Of a DNA stretch of 5,690 nucleotides, positions 1 through 5,190 are shown piece by piece; the first letter of the stretch is position 1, and each line of letters begins with the position of its first letter. Below the pieces are notes generated by a model, which ran no database searches, was not told the DNA's origin, and saw only the letters and a list, made by a program, of their open reading frames with translations. This DNA is from Pseudomonadota bacterium. GTDB lineage: Bacteria > Pseudomonadota > Gammaproteobacteria > Acidithiobacillales > Acidithiobacillaceae. Both the position numbers and the translations under genes were made by a program. Location: NCBI GenBank assembly GCA_021827445.1, contig JAKAVW010000213.1, positions 1-5,690 of the forward strand. The letters run 5' to 3'.

Positions 1-240
1 GGTGTAGCGGCTTTTCTTGGCTGCCGCCTTGATGTCGCCGTTGCAGGCATTGACTGCGTCCATGATGGTGTCGTGCATGATTTTCTGGTTGTTTCGGCGG
101 ATTTGTTCAAGTTCTTCTGGGGGGATGTGTTCTTTCTGGGGTCGTCGGCCTGGTCGTATATATTCCCAGGGCAGGCTTATGGTGATCTCGATCAGGTTCC
201 CGTATTCGTGGATGCGTATGTACTCATGCGGTCGCGGCAT
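1..240 (-). CDS. Partial small helix-turn-helix-like protein (N-terminal 80 residues)
   Basis: The minus strand is open from ATG at 240-238 to the window edge with no stop, so only the first 80 codons are visible. A TAG at 246-244 lies just upstream in frame, which makes this the first possible ATG. The preceding bases (CTAGCCC) are a poor ribosome binding site. The protein begins MPRPHEYIRIHEYGNL. It continues through a Pro/Arg-rich stretch and a charged helix (PPEELEQIRRNNQKIM), then VNACNGDIKAAAKKSRYT, which has the look of the first part of a Fis-like helix-turn-helix (N-G-D-I-x-A-A-A-K). I infer a small DNA-binding protein of plasmid, phage or element origin. It diverges from the degenerate gene at 362-788, which has a comparable motif, so the two may be distant paralogues. 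The family is not recognised with certainty. Confidence 0.6.
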   Translation of the reverse strand, partial: MPRPHEYIRIHEYGNLIEITISLPWEYIRPGRRPQKEHIPPEELEQIRRNNQKIMHDTIMDAVNACNGDIKAAAKKSRYT

Positions 241-311
241 GGGCTAGGTTTCTGTGTGGTGGGCAGGTCTGGCTGCATAGTTGTTTTTCAGCTTTGCCCA
301 GATTGATTTTA

Positions 312-327
312 CATAATAAGTATTATG
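312..327. promoter_or_regulatory. 16-bp perfect palindrome between divergent HTH genes
   Basis: CATAATA-AG-TATTATG is a perfect inverted repeat with 7-bp arms and a 2-bp centre. It lies in the roughly 120-bp space between the two divergent HTH-type genes. AT-rich symmetric sites in such a place are commonly operators for the neighbouring regulator, and the arms contain -10-like hexamers on both strands. I found no convincing paired -35 box, so the operator role is inference. Confidence 0.45.
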
Positions 328-361
328 CGAAACTGGTACATTGGCTGGGCGCAATCTTTGA

Positions 362-788
362 CTACCTACAGAAATTCCTTATGTTAAACGAGAAAGCCCA
401 ACATGGAGCGAAACCAAAGCATCAGAGTCAAGCAATATACCCTGGCGCGAAGTCCACGGCCAGAACCAATGGAAAGCCTACCTGGAACAAAAAACCGCAG
501 AAGCACCGGCAGCATCCACGCACTGGGAAGACCTACAGACAAAAATCATCCAGACCTGGAACGACACCCACAACGTCAGCGCGACTGCAAAACTCTGCAA
601 ATGCAGCTACTACACCGCTAACGATATAATCCGAAAACAAAAATCAAGGCAAAACCGCGACCGCCGACAATCCGCTATCAAGGAGGCTAAACACCTGGCA
701 GCAACCAAGGTGCCAACACGCGACATTGCGCGAATCATGGGGAAATCACCATGGGGTCGTCTCTAAAGACCTGAAAAGCGGCTGTTAG
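362..788 (+). pseudogene. Degenerate helix-turn-helix protein gene, start lost and 3' end frameshifted
   Basis: The frame opens after TGA at 359-361 and runs to TAA at 764-766. It has no ATG, GTG or TTG before the middle of the protein. ATG at 381 would join it if the A run at 393-395 had one more A. The protein has a Trp-rich N-terminal part (IPWREVHGQNQWKAYL), then a possible HTH (HNVSATAKLCKCSYYTANDI), a basic linker (RKQKSRQNRDRRQ), and a second, clearer HTH (VPTRDIARIMGKSPW). In the frame as given the protein ends WGRL. Dropping one G from the run 753-756 continues it as SPWVVSKDLKSGC, stopping at TAG 786-788. This completes a normal recognition helix, so the shift is real damage or a base-calling error. 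It is likely a two-HTH DNA-binding protein, possibly related to the divergent partial gene at 1-240. Confidence 0.6.
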
Positions 789-817
789 CCCGTCAACCGT
801 CTGGGCAAAAAGGCTAA
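785..817. repeat. Inverted repeat between the HTH pseudogene and the transporter
   Basis: TTAGCC (785-790) and GGCTAA (812-817) are inverted, with a 21-base loop. A competing GCCC/GGGC pair (788-791 with 803-806) is followed by AAAAA on the plus strand. On the minus strand the TTTTT precedes the hairpin, so it is not a standard terminator for the transporter. It could be a weak bidirectional stop, or a boundary of the foreign-looking left segment. Support is modest. Confidence 0.25.
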
Positions 818-820
818 TAC

Positions 821-2047
821 TCAGTTTGACCCCTCCTCCTTATATGGGGATTCTTGGTAATCTTTAAACAAGGCCATGGGCATACGCAGCGCTAACCACA
901 AACTGGGCAGTGCCGCAGCAAATGCCAGTAGAAAGAATTCCACAAATCCCACCCGTGCCGCAAGAAAGCCGCTAAACCCACCGACGACGGTGGCTGCCAC
1001 AGACATCAGGGCGGAGCCAATAGCGAAGTGCGTCGCCTGATAGCTGCCCTGGCAGCGCTGCATAAGAAAAACCATCAAAACGGCGGTGCCGAGACCAGCC
1101 GCCACCTGCTCAAAGGCCACCGTAATGCCGACCCACCAGACAGAGGGCATCGCCCAGGCCAGCCACGCATAGGCAGGTATCGCCAGAGACTGGATAAAAG
1201 TCAGTGGAAATAGAGCGCGGCGTAATCCTCTTCGAGAGATGATGATGCCCCCCAGCAATGCACCCCCAATACCCGTCACGGTGCCTACCGTGCCGGTGAG
1301 AATGCCACGTGCTACCAAGCCATAACCCAAATGATTAAGGAATGGTGTCACCATTGCAAACATCATGGCGTCACCAGCACGAAAAAGCAGGATAAAGGCT
1401 ATGGCCCAAACAATTCCTGGTTGCTGCATATAGGTCGAAAAGGCTTCGCGCACTGCGCGCCAGCGTTGCCCCTGATGGCTCGTAGCCACTGGTGGTGGAA
1501 GTACGCGCTGATGAAAAGCTGCCAATCCCCACATCATCGCTGCTGCGGTTAAAAAACAAATGGTCCAGGACGCCCATCCAGCGAGGATAACGAGGGCACC
1601 ATTTCCTACCAACATGGCTACCCGATAGGCGGCGACCCGCAGTCCGGAAAATGCAGCTTGATCGGACGAATTAAGTATCTGAATATAATAACCATCTACG
1701 GACATGTCATGGGTGGCAGACATAAAGGCCATTAACACAAAGATTTTAGCGGCAAGATCCAGATCCAGGTGTTGCGCGGGCCAAACCAGCAAAGCTGCCA
1801 CGGCACCCAAGATGATTTCCATCACCACCAGCCAACGCTTTTTGTTGGCAAAAAGGTCGATTAACGGGCTCCAGAATAGCTTGAGGTTCCAGGGCAGACC
1901 AAAAAAAGAGAGCAGTCCAATGACCTGCAAACTGGCCCCGGCATAAGTAAAAAACTGCACGGAGACCTGCTGCACCAGCGAATATGGCAATCCTTCCGCA
2001 TAATAGGTGCTGACAATCCATCTGAATGTTTTAAATTTTTCTCTCAA
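821..2047 (-). CDS. AmpG-like major facilitator superfamily transporter
   Basis: This 408-residue inner-membrane protein has about 12 hydrophobic segments. It carries hallmarks of AmpG-like MFS permeases: YYAEGLPYSLV (15-25), GLPWNLKLFWSPLID (50-64), ATHDMSVDGYYIQIL (111-125), and a second-half repeat with LLFRAGDAMMFAMVTPFL (about 220-238) followed by a Gly-rich helix and SRRGLRRALFP. The length fits the family. AmpG imports anhydro-muropeptides for cell-wall recycling. Many relatives are uncharacterised, so the substrate here is inference. The start is TTG (2047-2045): TGA lies two codons upstream in frame, and no ATG occurs until well inside the conserved N-terminus. A weak GGAT precedes it. 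The out-of-frame ATG at 2054 gives only seven codons. A strong terminator 16 bases upstream suggests either a leader that controls expression or readthrough from further up. No partner gene adjoins it. Confidence 0.88.
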   Translation of the reverse strand: MREKFKTFRWIVSTYYAEGLPYSLVQQVSVQFFTYAGASLQVIGLLSFFGLPWNLKLFWSPLIDLFANKKRWLVVMEIILGAVAALLVWPAQHLDLDLAAKIFVLMAFMSATHDMSVDGYYIQILNSSDQAAFSGLRVAAYRVAMLVGNGALVILAGWASWTICFLTAAAMMWGLAAFHQRVLPPPVATSHQGQRWRAVREAFSTYMQQPGIVWAIAFILLFRAGDAMMFAMVTPFLNHLGYGLVARGILTGTVGTVTGIGGALLGGIIISRRGLRRALFPLTFIQSLAIPAYAWLAWAMPSVWWVGITVAFEQVAAGLGTAVLMVFLMQRCQGSYQATHFAIGSALMSVAATVVGGFSGFLAARVGFVEFFLLAFAAALPSLWLALRMPMALFKDYQESPYKEEGSN

Positions 2048-2291
2048 GATTCATCCGGATATAAAAAACCCCCGCAACGCGGGGGTCTAAATGGCTCAAA
2101 AAACCCATTAAGCAGTTTTTTGGGGTATGACGGGCTTTTTCTGTACCAACACCCATGAAACCGACTTTTCGGTTTCCGTCGGGGTAAGCACTGCTGCGAT
2201 ACGGACTCCCACATGCCGGACATGCCGCGCTCTTAGTGTAGCTCAACATTTTGCCACTCATTCTGGCAGTGACTTGCTGGCAGGCAAACAA
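2031..2291 (-). CDS. Possible small ORF, 86 codons or fewer, upstream of the MFS gene
   Basis: A minus-strand frame begins at TTG 2291, with in-frame ATG codons at 2261 and 2249. It encodes a product with a Cys pair (CPACGSPYRSSAYPDG) followed by NRKVGFMGVGTEKARHTPK, and ends at TAA 2031. No clear ribosome binding site was seen. The frame reads straight through the terminator at 2063-2085 and overlaps the transporter start by 17 bases, which argues against it being a normal gene. The flavour resembles short regulatory ORFs of phage satellites, but I cannot assign it. The same bases may be a structured leader RNA instead. Confidence 0.2.
   Translation of the reverse strand: MFACQQVTARMSGKMLSYTKSAACPACGSPYRSSAYPDGNRKVGFMGVGTEKARHTPKNCLMGFLSHLDPRVAGVFYIRMNLERKI
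2063..2085 (-). terminator. Strong intrinsic terminator just upstream of the MFS gene
   Basis: On the minus strand CCCCCGC-GTT-GCGGGGG forms a perfect 7-bp GC stem with a 3-base loop, followed directly by TTTTTT. This is textbook Rho-independent geometry pointing leftward. It ends 16 bases before the TTG start of the transporter. It must therefore end an upstream transcript or act as an attenuator for the transporter mRNA. Confidence 0.85.
2097..2122. repeat. Inverted repeat CAAAAAAC / GTTTTTTG
   Basis: The 8-bp arms (2097-2104 and 2115-2122) are perfect, with a 10-base loop. The repeat sits about 12 bases upstream, in the minus-strand sense, of the strong terminator. On the minus strand the second arm carries six T residues. 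It may be a weak terminator-like or leader hairpin. Confidence 0.45.
2157..2182. repeat. Overlapping, mutually exclusive hairpins
   Basis: GAAACCGA (2157-2164) and TCGGTTTC (2169-2176) form a perfect 8-bp stem with a CTTT loop. CCGAC (2161-2165) can instead pair with GTCGG (2178-2182). The two pairings share bases and cannot coexist, which is the geometry of switching leader RNAs. It lies 110-135 bases upstream of the transporter start. No known riboswitch class was recognised. Confidence 0.4.
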
Positions 2292-2402
2292 CCCTCCGCC
2301 TCTGCCAAAAACCCCGCTTCGGCCATCTAATCTGGTGTTTCATCGTGACAGGAGTAGTCGCTGCTACTTCAACAAAACGTCCCCCTGTGTGACGAAACCC
2401 GA

Positions 2403-2416
2403 CGACGCGGTAGTGG
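2403..2416 (+). repeat. Direct repeat copy 1 (14 bp)
   Basis: This is an exact copy of CGACGCGGTAGTGG, preceded by GACGAAACC and followed by CTCCCGTG. It matches 2483-2496, and no third copy was found in the window. Confidence 0.55.
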
Positions 2417-2456
2417 CTCCCGTGTTGTCATCACTATGGGTAATCCAGAACCCTGG

Positions 2457-2496
2457 CCACTGCGCGTAGTCGAACTGTCACTCGACGCGGTAGTGG
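2457..2496. repeat. Imperfect inverted repeat containing direct repeat copy 2
   Basis: CCACT, CGCG and TCGA on the left arm pair with TCGA, CGCG and AGTGG on the right arm. The loop is ACTGTCAC, with small bulges. The right arm is the second copy of the 14-bp direct repeat (2483-2496). It could fold as a bulged hairpin in DNA or RNA. Confidence 0.4.
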
Positions 2497-2596
2497 ACTC
2501 TGGCGAGCACGAGATGATGTATGACTAGACTAAAATTTCTGACATTCGTCATGCCTTCATAAAGTGTTCTAGTTTTGAACTACCCAAGTAGTGAAT

Positions 2597-2872
2597 TTAG
2601 TCCGTAGAAGAATCCGAACTCGTACCAGAAGCCGCATCAGAAGAATCGCTGCTGGCGGTACTGGCGTCAGGCGCAGCAGATTCCATCGGCATAGTAGCAC
2701 TGCTGCTGTCCGTGGTGGTCGTCGCCGGGGCAGCAGATTCGGTGGTGGTGGTGGCACTGCTGGCAGAAGCAGCAGTGGTGTCTTCCTTTTTGGCACACGC
2801 TGAGGCAAGCGCGATGGCACTGGCAACGAGGATGATCCGGGCAGCAGGCTTAATCTTGTTAATATCCAACAT
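2597..2872 (-). CDS. Small Ala/Ser/Thr-rich acidic lipoprotein
   Basis: This 91-residue protein has a lipoprotein-type signal peptide. Positive residues (K6, K8, R12) precede a hydrophobic core (IILVASAIALASA), followed by Cys26 in the lipobox-like LASAC. Ala at -3 is tolerated but not ideal. The mature part starts CAKKED, then becomes low-complexity Ala/Ser/Thr/Asp with loose internal repeats (TTTTESAAPA at 41-50, TTTTDSSSA at 51-59, ESAAPDA at 64-70) and an acidic Ser-rich tail. It is probably anchored in the cell envelope as a disordered, negatively charged tether. No enzyme domain is visible and the function is unknown. The ATG start is secure, with AAGGAG eight to ten bases upstream. The gene stands alone, with its own promoter-like sequence and leader palindrome. 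Confidence 0.75.
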   Translation of the reverse strand: MLDINKIKPAARIILVASAIALASACAKKEDTTAASASSATTTTESAAPATTTTDSSSATMPMESAAPDASTASSDSSDAASGTSSDSSTD

Positions 2873-2882
2873 GTTTTAAACT

Positions 2883-2888
2883 CTCCTT
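2883..2888 (-). promoter_or_regulatory. Ribosome binding site of the lipoprotein gene
   Basis: AAGGAG on the minus strand lies 10 bases before the ATG at 2872. This is the best Shine-Dalgarno sequence in the window and fixes the start of the lipoprotein. Confidence 0.75.
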
Positions 2889-2905
2889 ACGTAGGTTTCA
2901 CGAGA

Positions 2906-2926
2906 TGACAGCGTCAGCAGCTGACG
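2906..2926. promoter_or_regulatory. Palindrome in the lipoprotein leader
   Basis: CGTCAGC-A-GCTGACG (2912-2926) is a 15-bp perfect palindrome. Just beside it TGAC-AGC-GTCA (2906-2916) shares a half-site, so TGAC/GTCA elements alternate three times. It lies between the predicted transcription start and the ribosome binding site. It could be an operator or an RNA hairpin (CGUCA stem). The regulator is unknown. Confidence 0.4.
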
Positions 2927-2954
2927 TAGATGGTATAGCGCAAACGGCCCCAAC

Positions 2955-2982
2955 ATAGTAGCACTAATTTCTCCTGTGCCAA
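2955..2982 (-). promoter_or_regulatory. Candidate sigma70-type promoter for the lipoprotein gene
   Basis: On the minus strand TTGGCA (2982-2977) and TACTAT (2960-2955) are separated by 16 bases. They match the -35 consensus at five of six positions and the -10 at four of six. Transcription would start near 2948, about 75 bases before the ATG, with the palindrome in the 5' untranslated region. Confidence 0.4.
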
Positions 2983-3437
2983 ATACCACAGATCGCAGCA
3001 TAAGCAAACGCTCGCAGACTAGGTGTGGAACAACGGCTACGAGATCAGCATGGTGACCCACCTGATGTCCGAGGATCGGCTTGATCGCGGTGTCGGTGTC
3101 GGGAATCCAAGAGGAGGTATGGCAAACACGAATGTCAAAATCATGTTAGCTCGGATGATCGTAAAGAAAAAAGTACGGGCTGGCACCCCATGCACCCATG
3201 CACCCATATACGACACGCTACCTATGCGTTATGCGCCCCAACCTCCAGAGAGATTCCCGTGGGGATTCAGATATAACACCGCTCGGAACGAGAGGGGGCT
3301 CATGTTGCTGGCCCCTGCAATATTGGAGGTAGGGTGTCTGGCCATTTTAACGGGGCCAATTAAAGTATTCTGTGAAAAATTTAACATCATATTGATCGGC
3401 AAAAACACTACAATAGGCTTACTATCATGGGCACATG
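2983..3437. other. Gene-poor spacer with a tandem repeat and one doubtful ORF
   Basis: No convincing gene is present. A plus-strand frame from 3023 to 3469 (148 codons) is open, but it runs into the end of the EamA gene on the opposite strand and its product matches nothing I recognise. AGGAGG at 3112-3117 lies only one base before an in-frame ATG at 3119, too close for a normal ribosome binding site. GCACCCAT is repeated in tandem at 3192-3207, with a variant copy at 3183-3191. The region may be eroded coding DNA. Confidence 0.35.
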
Positions 3438-4319
3438 TTAATGCTTTCGCAAATGCTTCGTCAGGGTAACAAAGAAGAAGCCAGATATCATAATCGCTCC
3501 GCCTATTAACAAATGATTGGTAATCTGTTCACCAAGCAAAGGAGCGGATCCCAGAATTACCACCACGGGCACAGCCATTTGTACGGAGGCACTTGTGACC
3601 CCCGAAAGCTCTTGTACCAGCATATACCAAACCACGTACACCAACGCAGAAGTGATTGCGCCGACCACTAAAGCATAGTATAAGCCGGGCATGCTAATGT
3701 ATATTGATTCTCGACCACCAAGATCAAATATATCTACGACGGCGAAAATAATGAGTACAGCCAAGCCTGACCAAACGAAATTGGCAGTGGTGACGGCCAG
3801 TGAGTCAGTTATTTTTTTACCCAACATTGAGTATAATCCCCAAGATATACCGGCAATAATCATCAGAACTATTCCGATAATATCTGGTAGGTTGCTAATT
3901 CCTCCAACTAAAATCCAAAGACCCCACAAGGAAAGACCGCTCCCTAGCCATTGCCAGGCAGAGAGTCGATAACCCTTAAAAATCTCCCAACACAATATGG
4001 TGGCCTGAATGGCAAAAAACAGGAATAGCGTGCCAGTAGCTGCCCCGAGCTGCAAATATCCATATGCAAATGCGAGCGCATAGAGCAACAGCATAACTGG
4101 CATTAATATGTGGGATAGGCGAGGACGCACCCGGGCGATCAATGCCAGAAGTAACAGCATGATAAAACCACTAACCAGGCGAATTACAGTAAATGGTAAA
4201 GGGCCTATCAAATGCCCACCAAGGGCTGCGCGAGCCAATAGACTATTTCCAGCCATACCAATTAACACCAAAATGGTAAGAACAAGGATTCGGAATGACA
4301 TATTCATGATAGCTTCCAT
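3438..4319 (-). CDS. EamA-family (drug/metabolite transporter superfamily) membrane exporter
   Basis: The 293-residue protein has about ten hydrophobic helices arranged as two repeated EamA halves, the usual DMT length. First-half signatures include GNSLLARAALGG (24-35), IRLVSG (46-51), YGYLQLGAATGTLFLFF (86-102) and a Trp-rich helix near 122-136. The second half shows GISWGLYSMLGKK (157-169), ALVYVVWYMLVQEL (225-238), ASVQMAVPVVVILGSAPLLGE (244-264) and a final GG..I..GFFF helix. Such proteins export metabolites or amino acids, or give drug tolerance, across the inner membrane. The substrate cannot be read from sequence. The first ATG (4319) lacks a ribosome binding site. ATG at 4307, the fifth codon, has GGAAG five bases before it and is the likelier start, giving 289 residues. 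No neighbour lies close on the same strand. A Fur-box-like site lies 70-95 bases upstream, suggesting iron-linked control. Confidence 0.88.
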   Translation of the reverse strand: MEAIMNMSFRILVLTILVLIGMAGNSLLARAALGGHLIGPLPFTVIRLVSGFIMLLLLALIARVRPRLSHILMPVMLLLYALAFAYGYLQLGAATGTLFLFFAIQATILCWEIFKGYRLSAWQWLGSGLSLWGLWILVGGISNLPDIIGIVLMIIAGISWGLYSMLGKKITDSLAVTTANFVWSGLAVLIIFAVVDIFDLGGRESIYISMPGLYYALVVGAITSALVYVVWYMLVQELSGVTSASVQMAVPVVVILGSAPLLGEQITNHLLIGGAIMISGFFFVTLTKHLRKH

Positions 4320-4620
4320 TTAGGCAGCATTATCTTTCTCTCGGGTAAATGAGGCCGCTCCTATCATTGAATGAAAATCACCGACGAAGGAATGATAATC
4401 ATACACCGCAACAAGATAATGGTCTCAGACTACCAAAAAGGTGTCATGCAATGCGCTTTCTTTGCTCAGCAACAAAATATTTAGCTTCATTACTGCTTGG
4501 ATTTGACATACCACTTTTGTAAGCGGCGTTCCGAAAGAGGTATATCCGTGGAATGGACAAGCGTATCGCTTCCTTATGAGGTCAGAGATTCGTCTGCAGC
4601 GGCACAAACCGGTGAACCAG
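4320..4620. other. Intergenic region between the methyltransferase and EamA genes
   Basis: Apart from the Fur-like element, I see no gene here. The minus-strand frame 4688-4425 overlaps the end of the methyltransferase gene and has no family resemblance. A 23-codon plus-strand frame at about 4451 is too short to support. Just after the methyltransferase stop, AACTGGT-TC-ACCGGTT can form a small imperfect hairpin without a T tract, so no good terminator is seen. The promoter of the EamA gene should lie in 4330-4430. Confidence 0.4.
4388..4406 (-). promoter_or_regulatory. Fur-box-like element upstream of the EamA gene
   Basis: The core AATGATAATCAT (4391-4402) equals the central 12 bases of the classic 19-bp Fur consensus (GATAATGATAATCATTATC), and 13 of 19 positions match overall. 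It contains the palindrome ATGAT-A-ATCAT. It lies 70-95 bases upstream of the exporter start, in the expected promoter zone. I could not pair clean -35/-10 boxes around it. A weaker AT-rich relative lies closer to the gene, near 4362-4380. Iron-dependent repression is an inference. Confidence 0.45.
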
Positions 4621-5190
4621 TTAAATGATCCCTGGAATGAGCCGGTATGTGTGATAACGGTATTCTTGATAAGCGGGTCCGAACGCATCCGTCAGTATGT
4701 GTTCTTCTTTGGCGATTCTCCAGAGATAGATCGAAATGACGGGAAGAATGATCATGATCGCTGTGGCCCAGTAACCAAACGATAATGCCAACCCGGAAAA
4801 ACACAGGAGTGCTCCCGTGTAGGAAGGATGGCGCACCATGCGGTACGGTCCGTGCCGGATCAGTCGATGTCCGGGTTGGATAGCCAGATCCACAGTGAAA
4901 TATCTCCTTAACGTCAGAACCGCATACGATCTCAGCAGCAATCCCGCCATCAGCAACGAACAACCCACCCGCGGCAGATATAGGGCAATATGTGGCTCAT
5001 GGCGGACTTCTGCCGCTACCATACAAGCCCAGCTTCCGACACTGGAAAAAATCACGACGTTGAATATTTTTGAAGATCCACCGTCTTGTTTGTTCGCATT
5101 CATGGGGGACCGGAAAAAATATTCCAGATACAACTCTAGCAATATCCATGAGGATAACACTGCCAACAGTAGAACCGCCGATACCGTCAT
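4621..5190 (-). CDS. Isoprenylcysteine carboxyl methyltransferase (ICMT/PEMT-like) family membrane protein
   Basis: This 189-residue protein has four to five hydrophobic helices: 4-22, about 43-60, about 72-92 and about 126-157, the last long enough to be a helical pair. The C-terminal catalytic signature of the ICMT/PEMT superfamily is complete: LRRYFTVDL (94-102), GHRLIRHGPYRMVRHPSYTG (107-126), then RIAKEEHILTDAFG (158-171) and YQEYRYHTYRLIPGI (174-188). The RHPSYTG and EE...FG..Y..Y motifs bind S-adenosylmethionine in characterised relatives. Bacterial members methylate small molecules, lipids or other unknown acceptors, so the substrate is open. The length suits a short bacterial member. 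The ATG (5190) overlaps the TGA of the upstream gene as ATGA, implying translational coupling. Its own Shine-Dalgarno sequence is weak (GGTGGTGA). Confidence 0.88.
   Translation of the reverse strand: MTVSAVLLLAVLSSWILLELYLEYFFRSPMNANKQDGGSSKIFNVVIFSSVGSWACMVAAEVRHEPHIALYLPRVGCSLLMAGLLLRSYAVLTLRRYFTVDLAIQPGHRLIRHGPYRMVRHPSYTGALLCFSGLALSFGYWATAIMIILPVISIYLWRIAKEEHILTDAFGPAYQEYRYHTYRLIPGII

Larger units (their letters stand above)
2344..2596. other. Gene-free stretch with an 80-bp-spaced direct repeat
   Basis: I find no ORF with gene-like features here. CGACGCGGTAGTGG occurs twice, at 2403-2416 and 2483-2496, exactly 80 bp apart. The second copy also pairs imperfectly with 2457-2472 in blocks (CCACT/AGTGG, CGCG/CGCG, TCGA/TCGA) around an 8-base loop. 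A small TAGTT-TTG-AACTA hairpin lies at 2570-2582, downstream of the lipoprotein gene, but without a T tract. The segment looks like eroded or mobile-derived DNA. Confidence 0.4.

Noticed and set aside
17..306. Plus-strand frames of 76 and 77 codons
   Set aside because: They are antisense to the open minus-strand gene at 240-1, and their Ser/Arg-rich products look like shadow translation.
294..629. Plus-strand frames of 111 and 72 codons within the HTH pseudogene
   Set aside because: Their products are low-complexity basic Pro/Arg/Thr text. The third frame gives the HTH-containing protein instead. Only the ATG at 381 is kept as a possible lost start.
830..841. AAGGAGGAGGGG on the minus strand at the end of the transporter, resembling a very strong ribosome binding site
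   Set aside because: These are in-frame Lys-Glu-Glu-Gly codons, and no start codon with an open frame follows at a suitable distance.
2239..2245. GCTCAAC resembling an integron attC inverse core site
   Set aside because: No matching GTTRRRY partner with paired arms at proper spacing was found. A 7-bp degenerate motif is expected by chance.
2127..2469. Plus-strand frames of 67 and 72 codons
   Set aside because: They lack ribosome binding sites and recognisable motifs, and they lie over inverted and direct repeats.
2569..2826. Pro/Arg-rich and Arg/Gly-rich frames overlapping the lipoprotein gene
   Set aside because: They are frame-shifted or antisense readings of the repetitive Ala/Ser/Thr codons of the lipoprotein.
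4503..4508. TTGACA on the plus strand as a promoter -35
   Set aside because: No -10-like hexamer lies 15-19 bases downstream, and no plus-strand gene follows.
4425..4963. Minus-strand frames of 87 and 129 codons beside or inside the methyltransferase gene
   Set aside because: They overlap the complete ICMT-family frame, have no coherent domain, and use a different frame from the conserved motifs.
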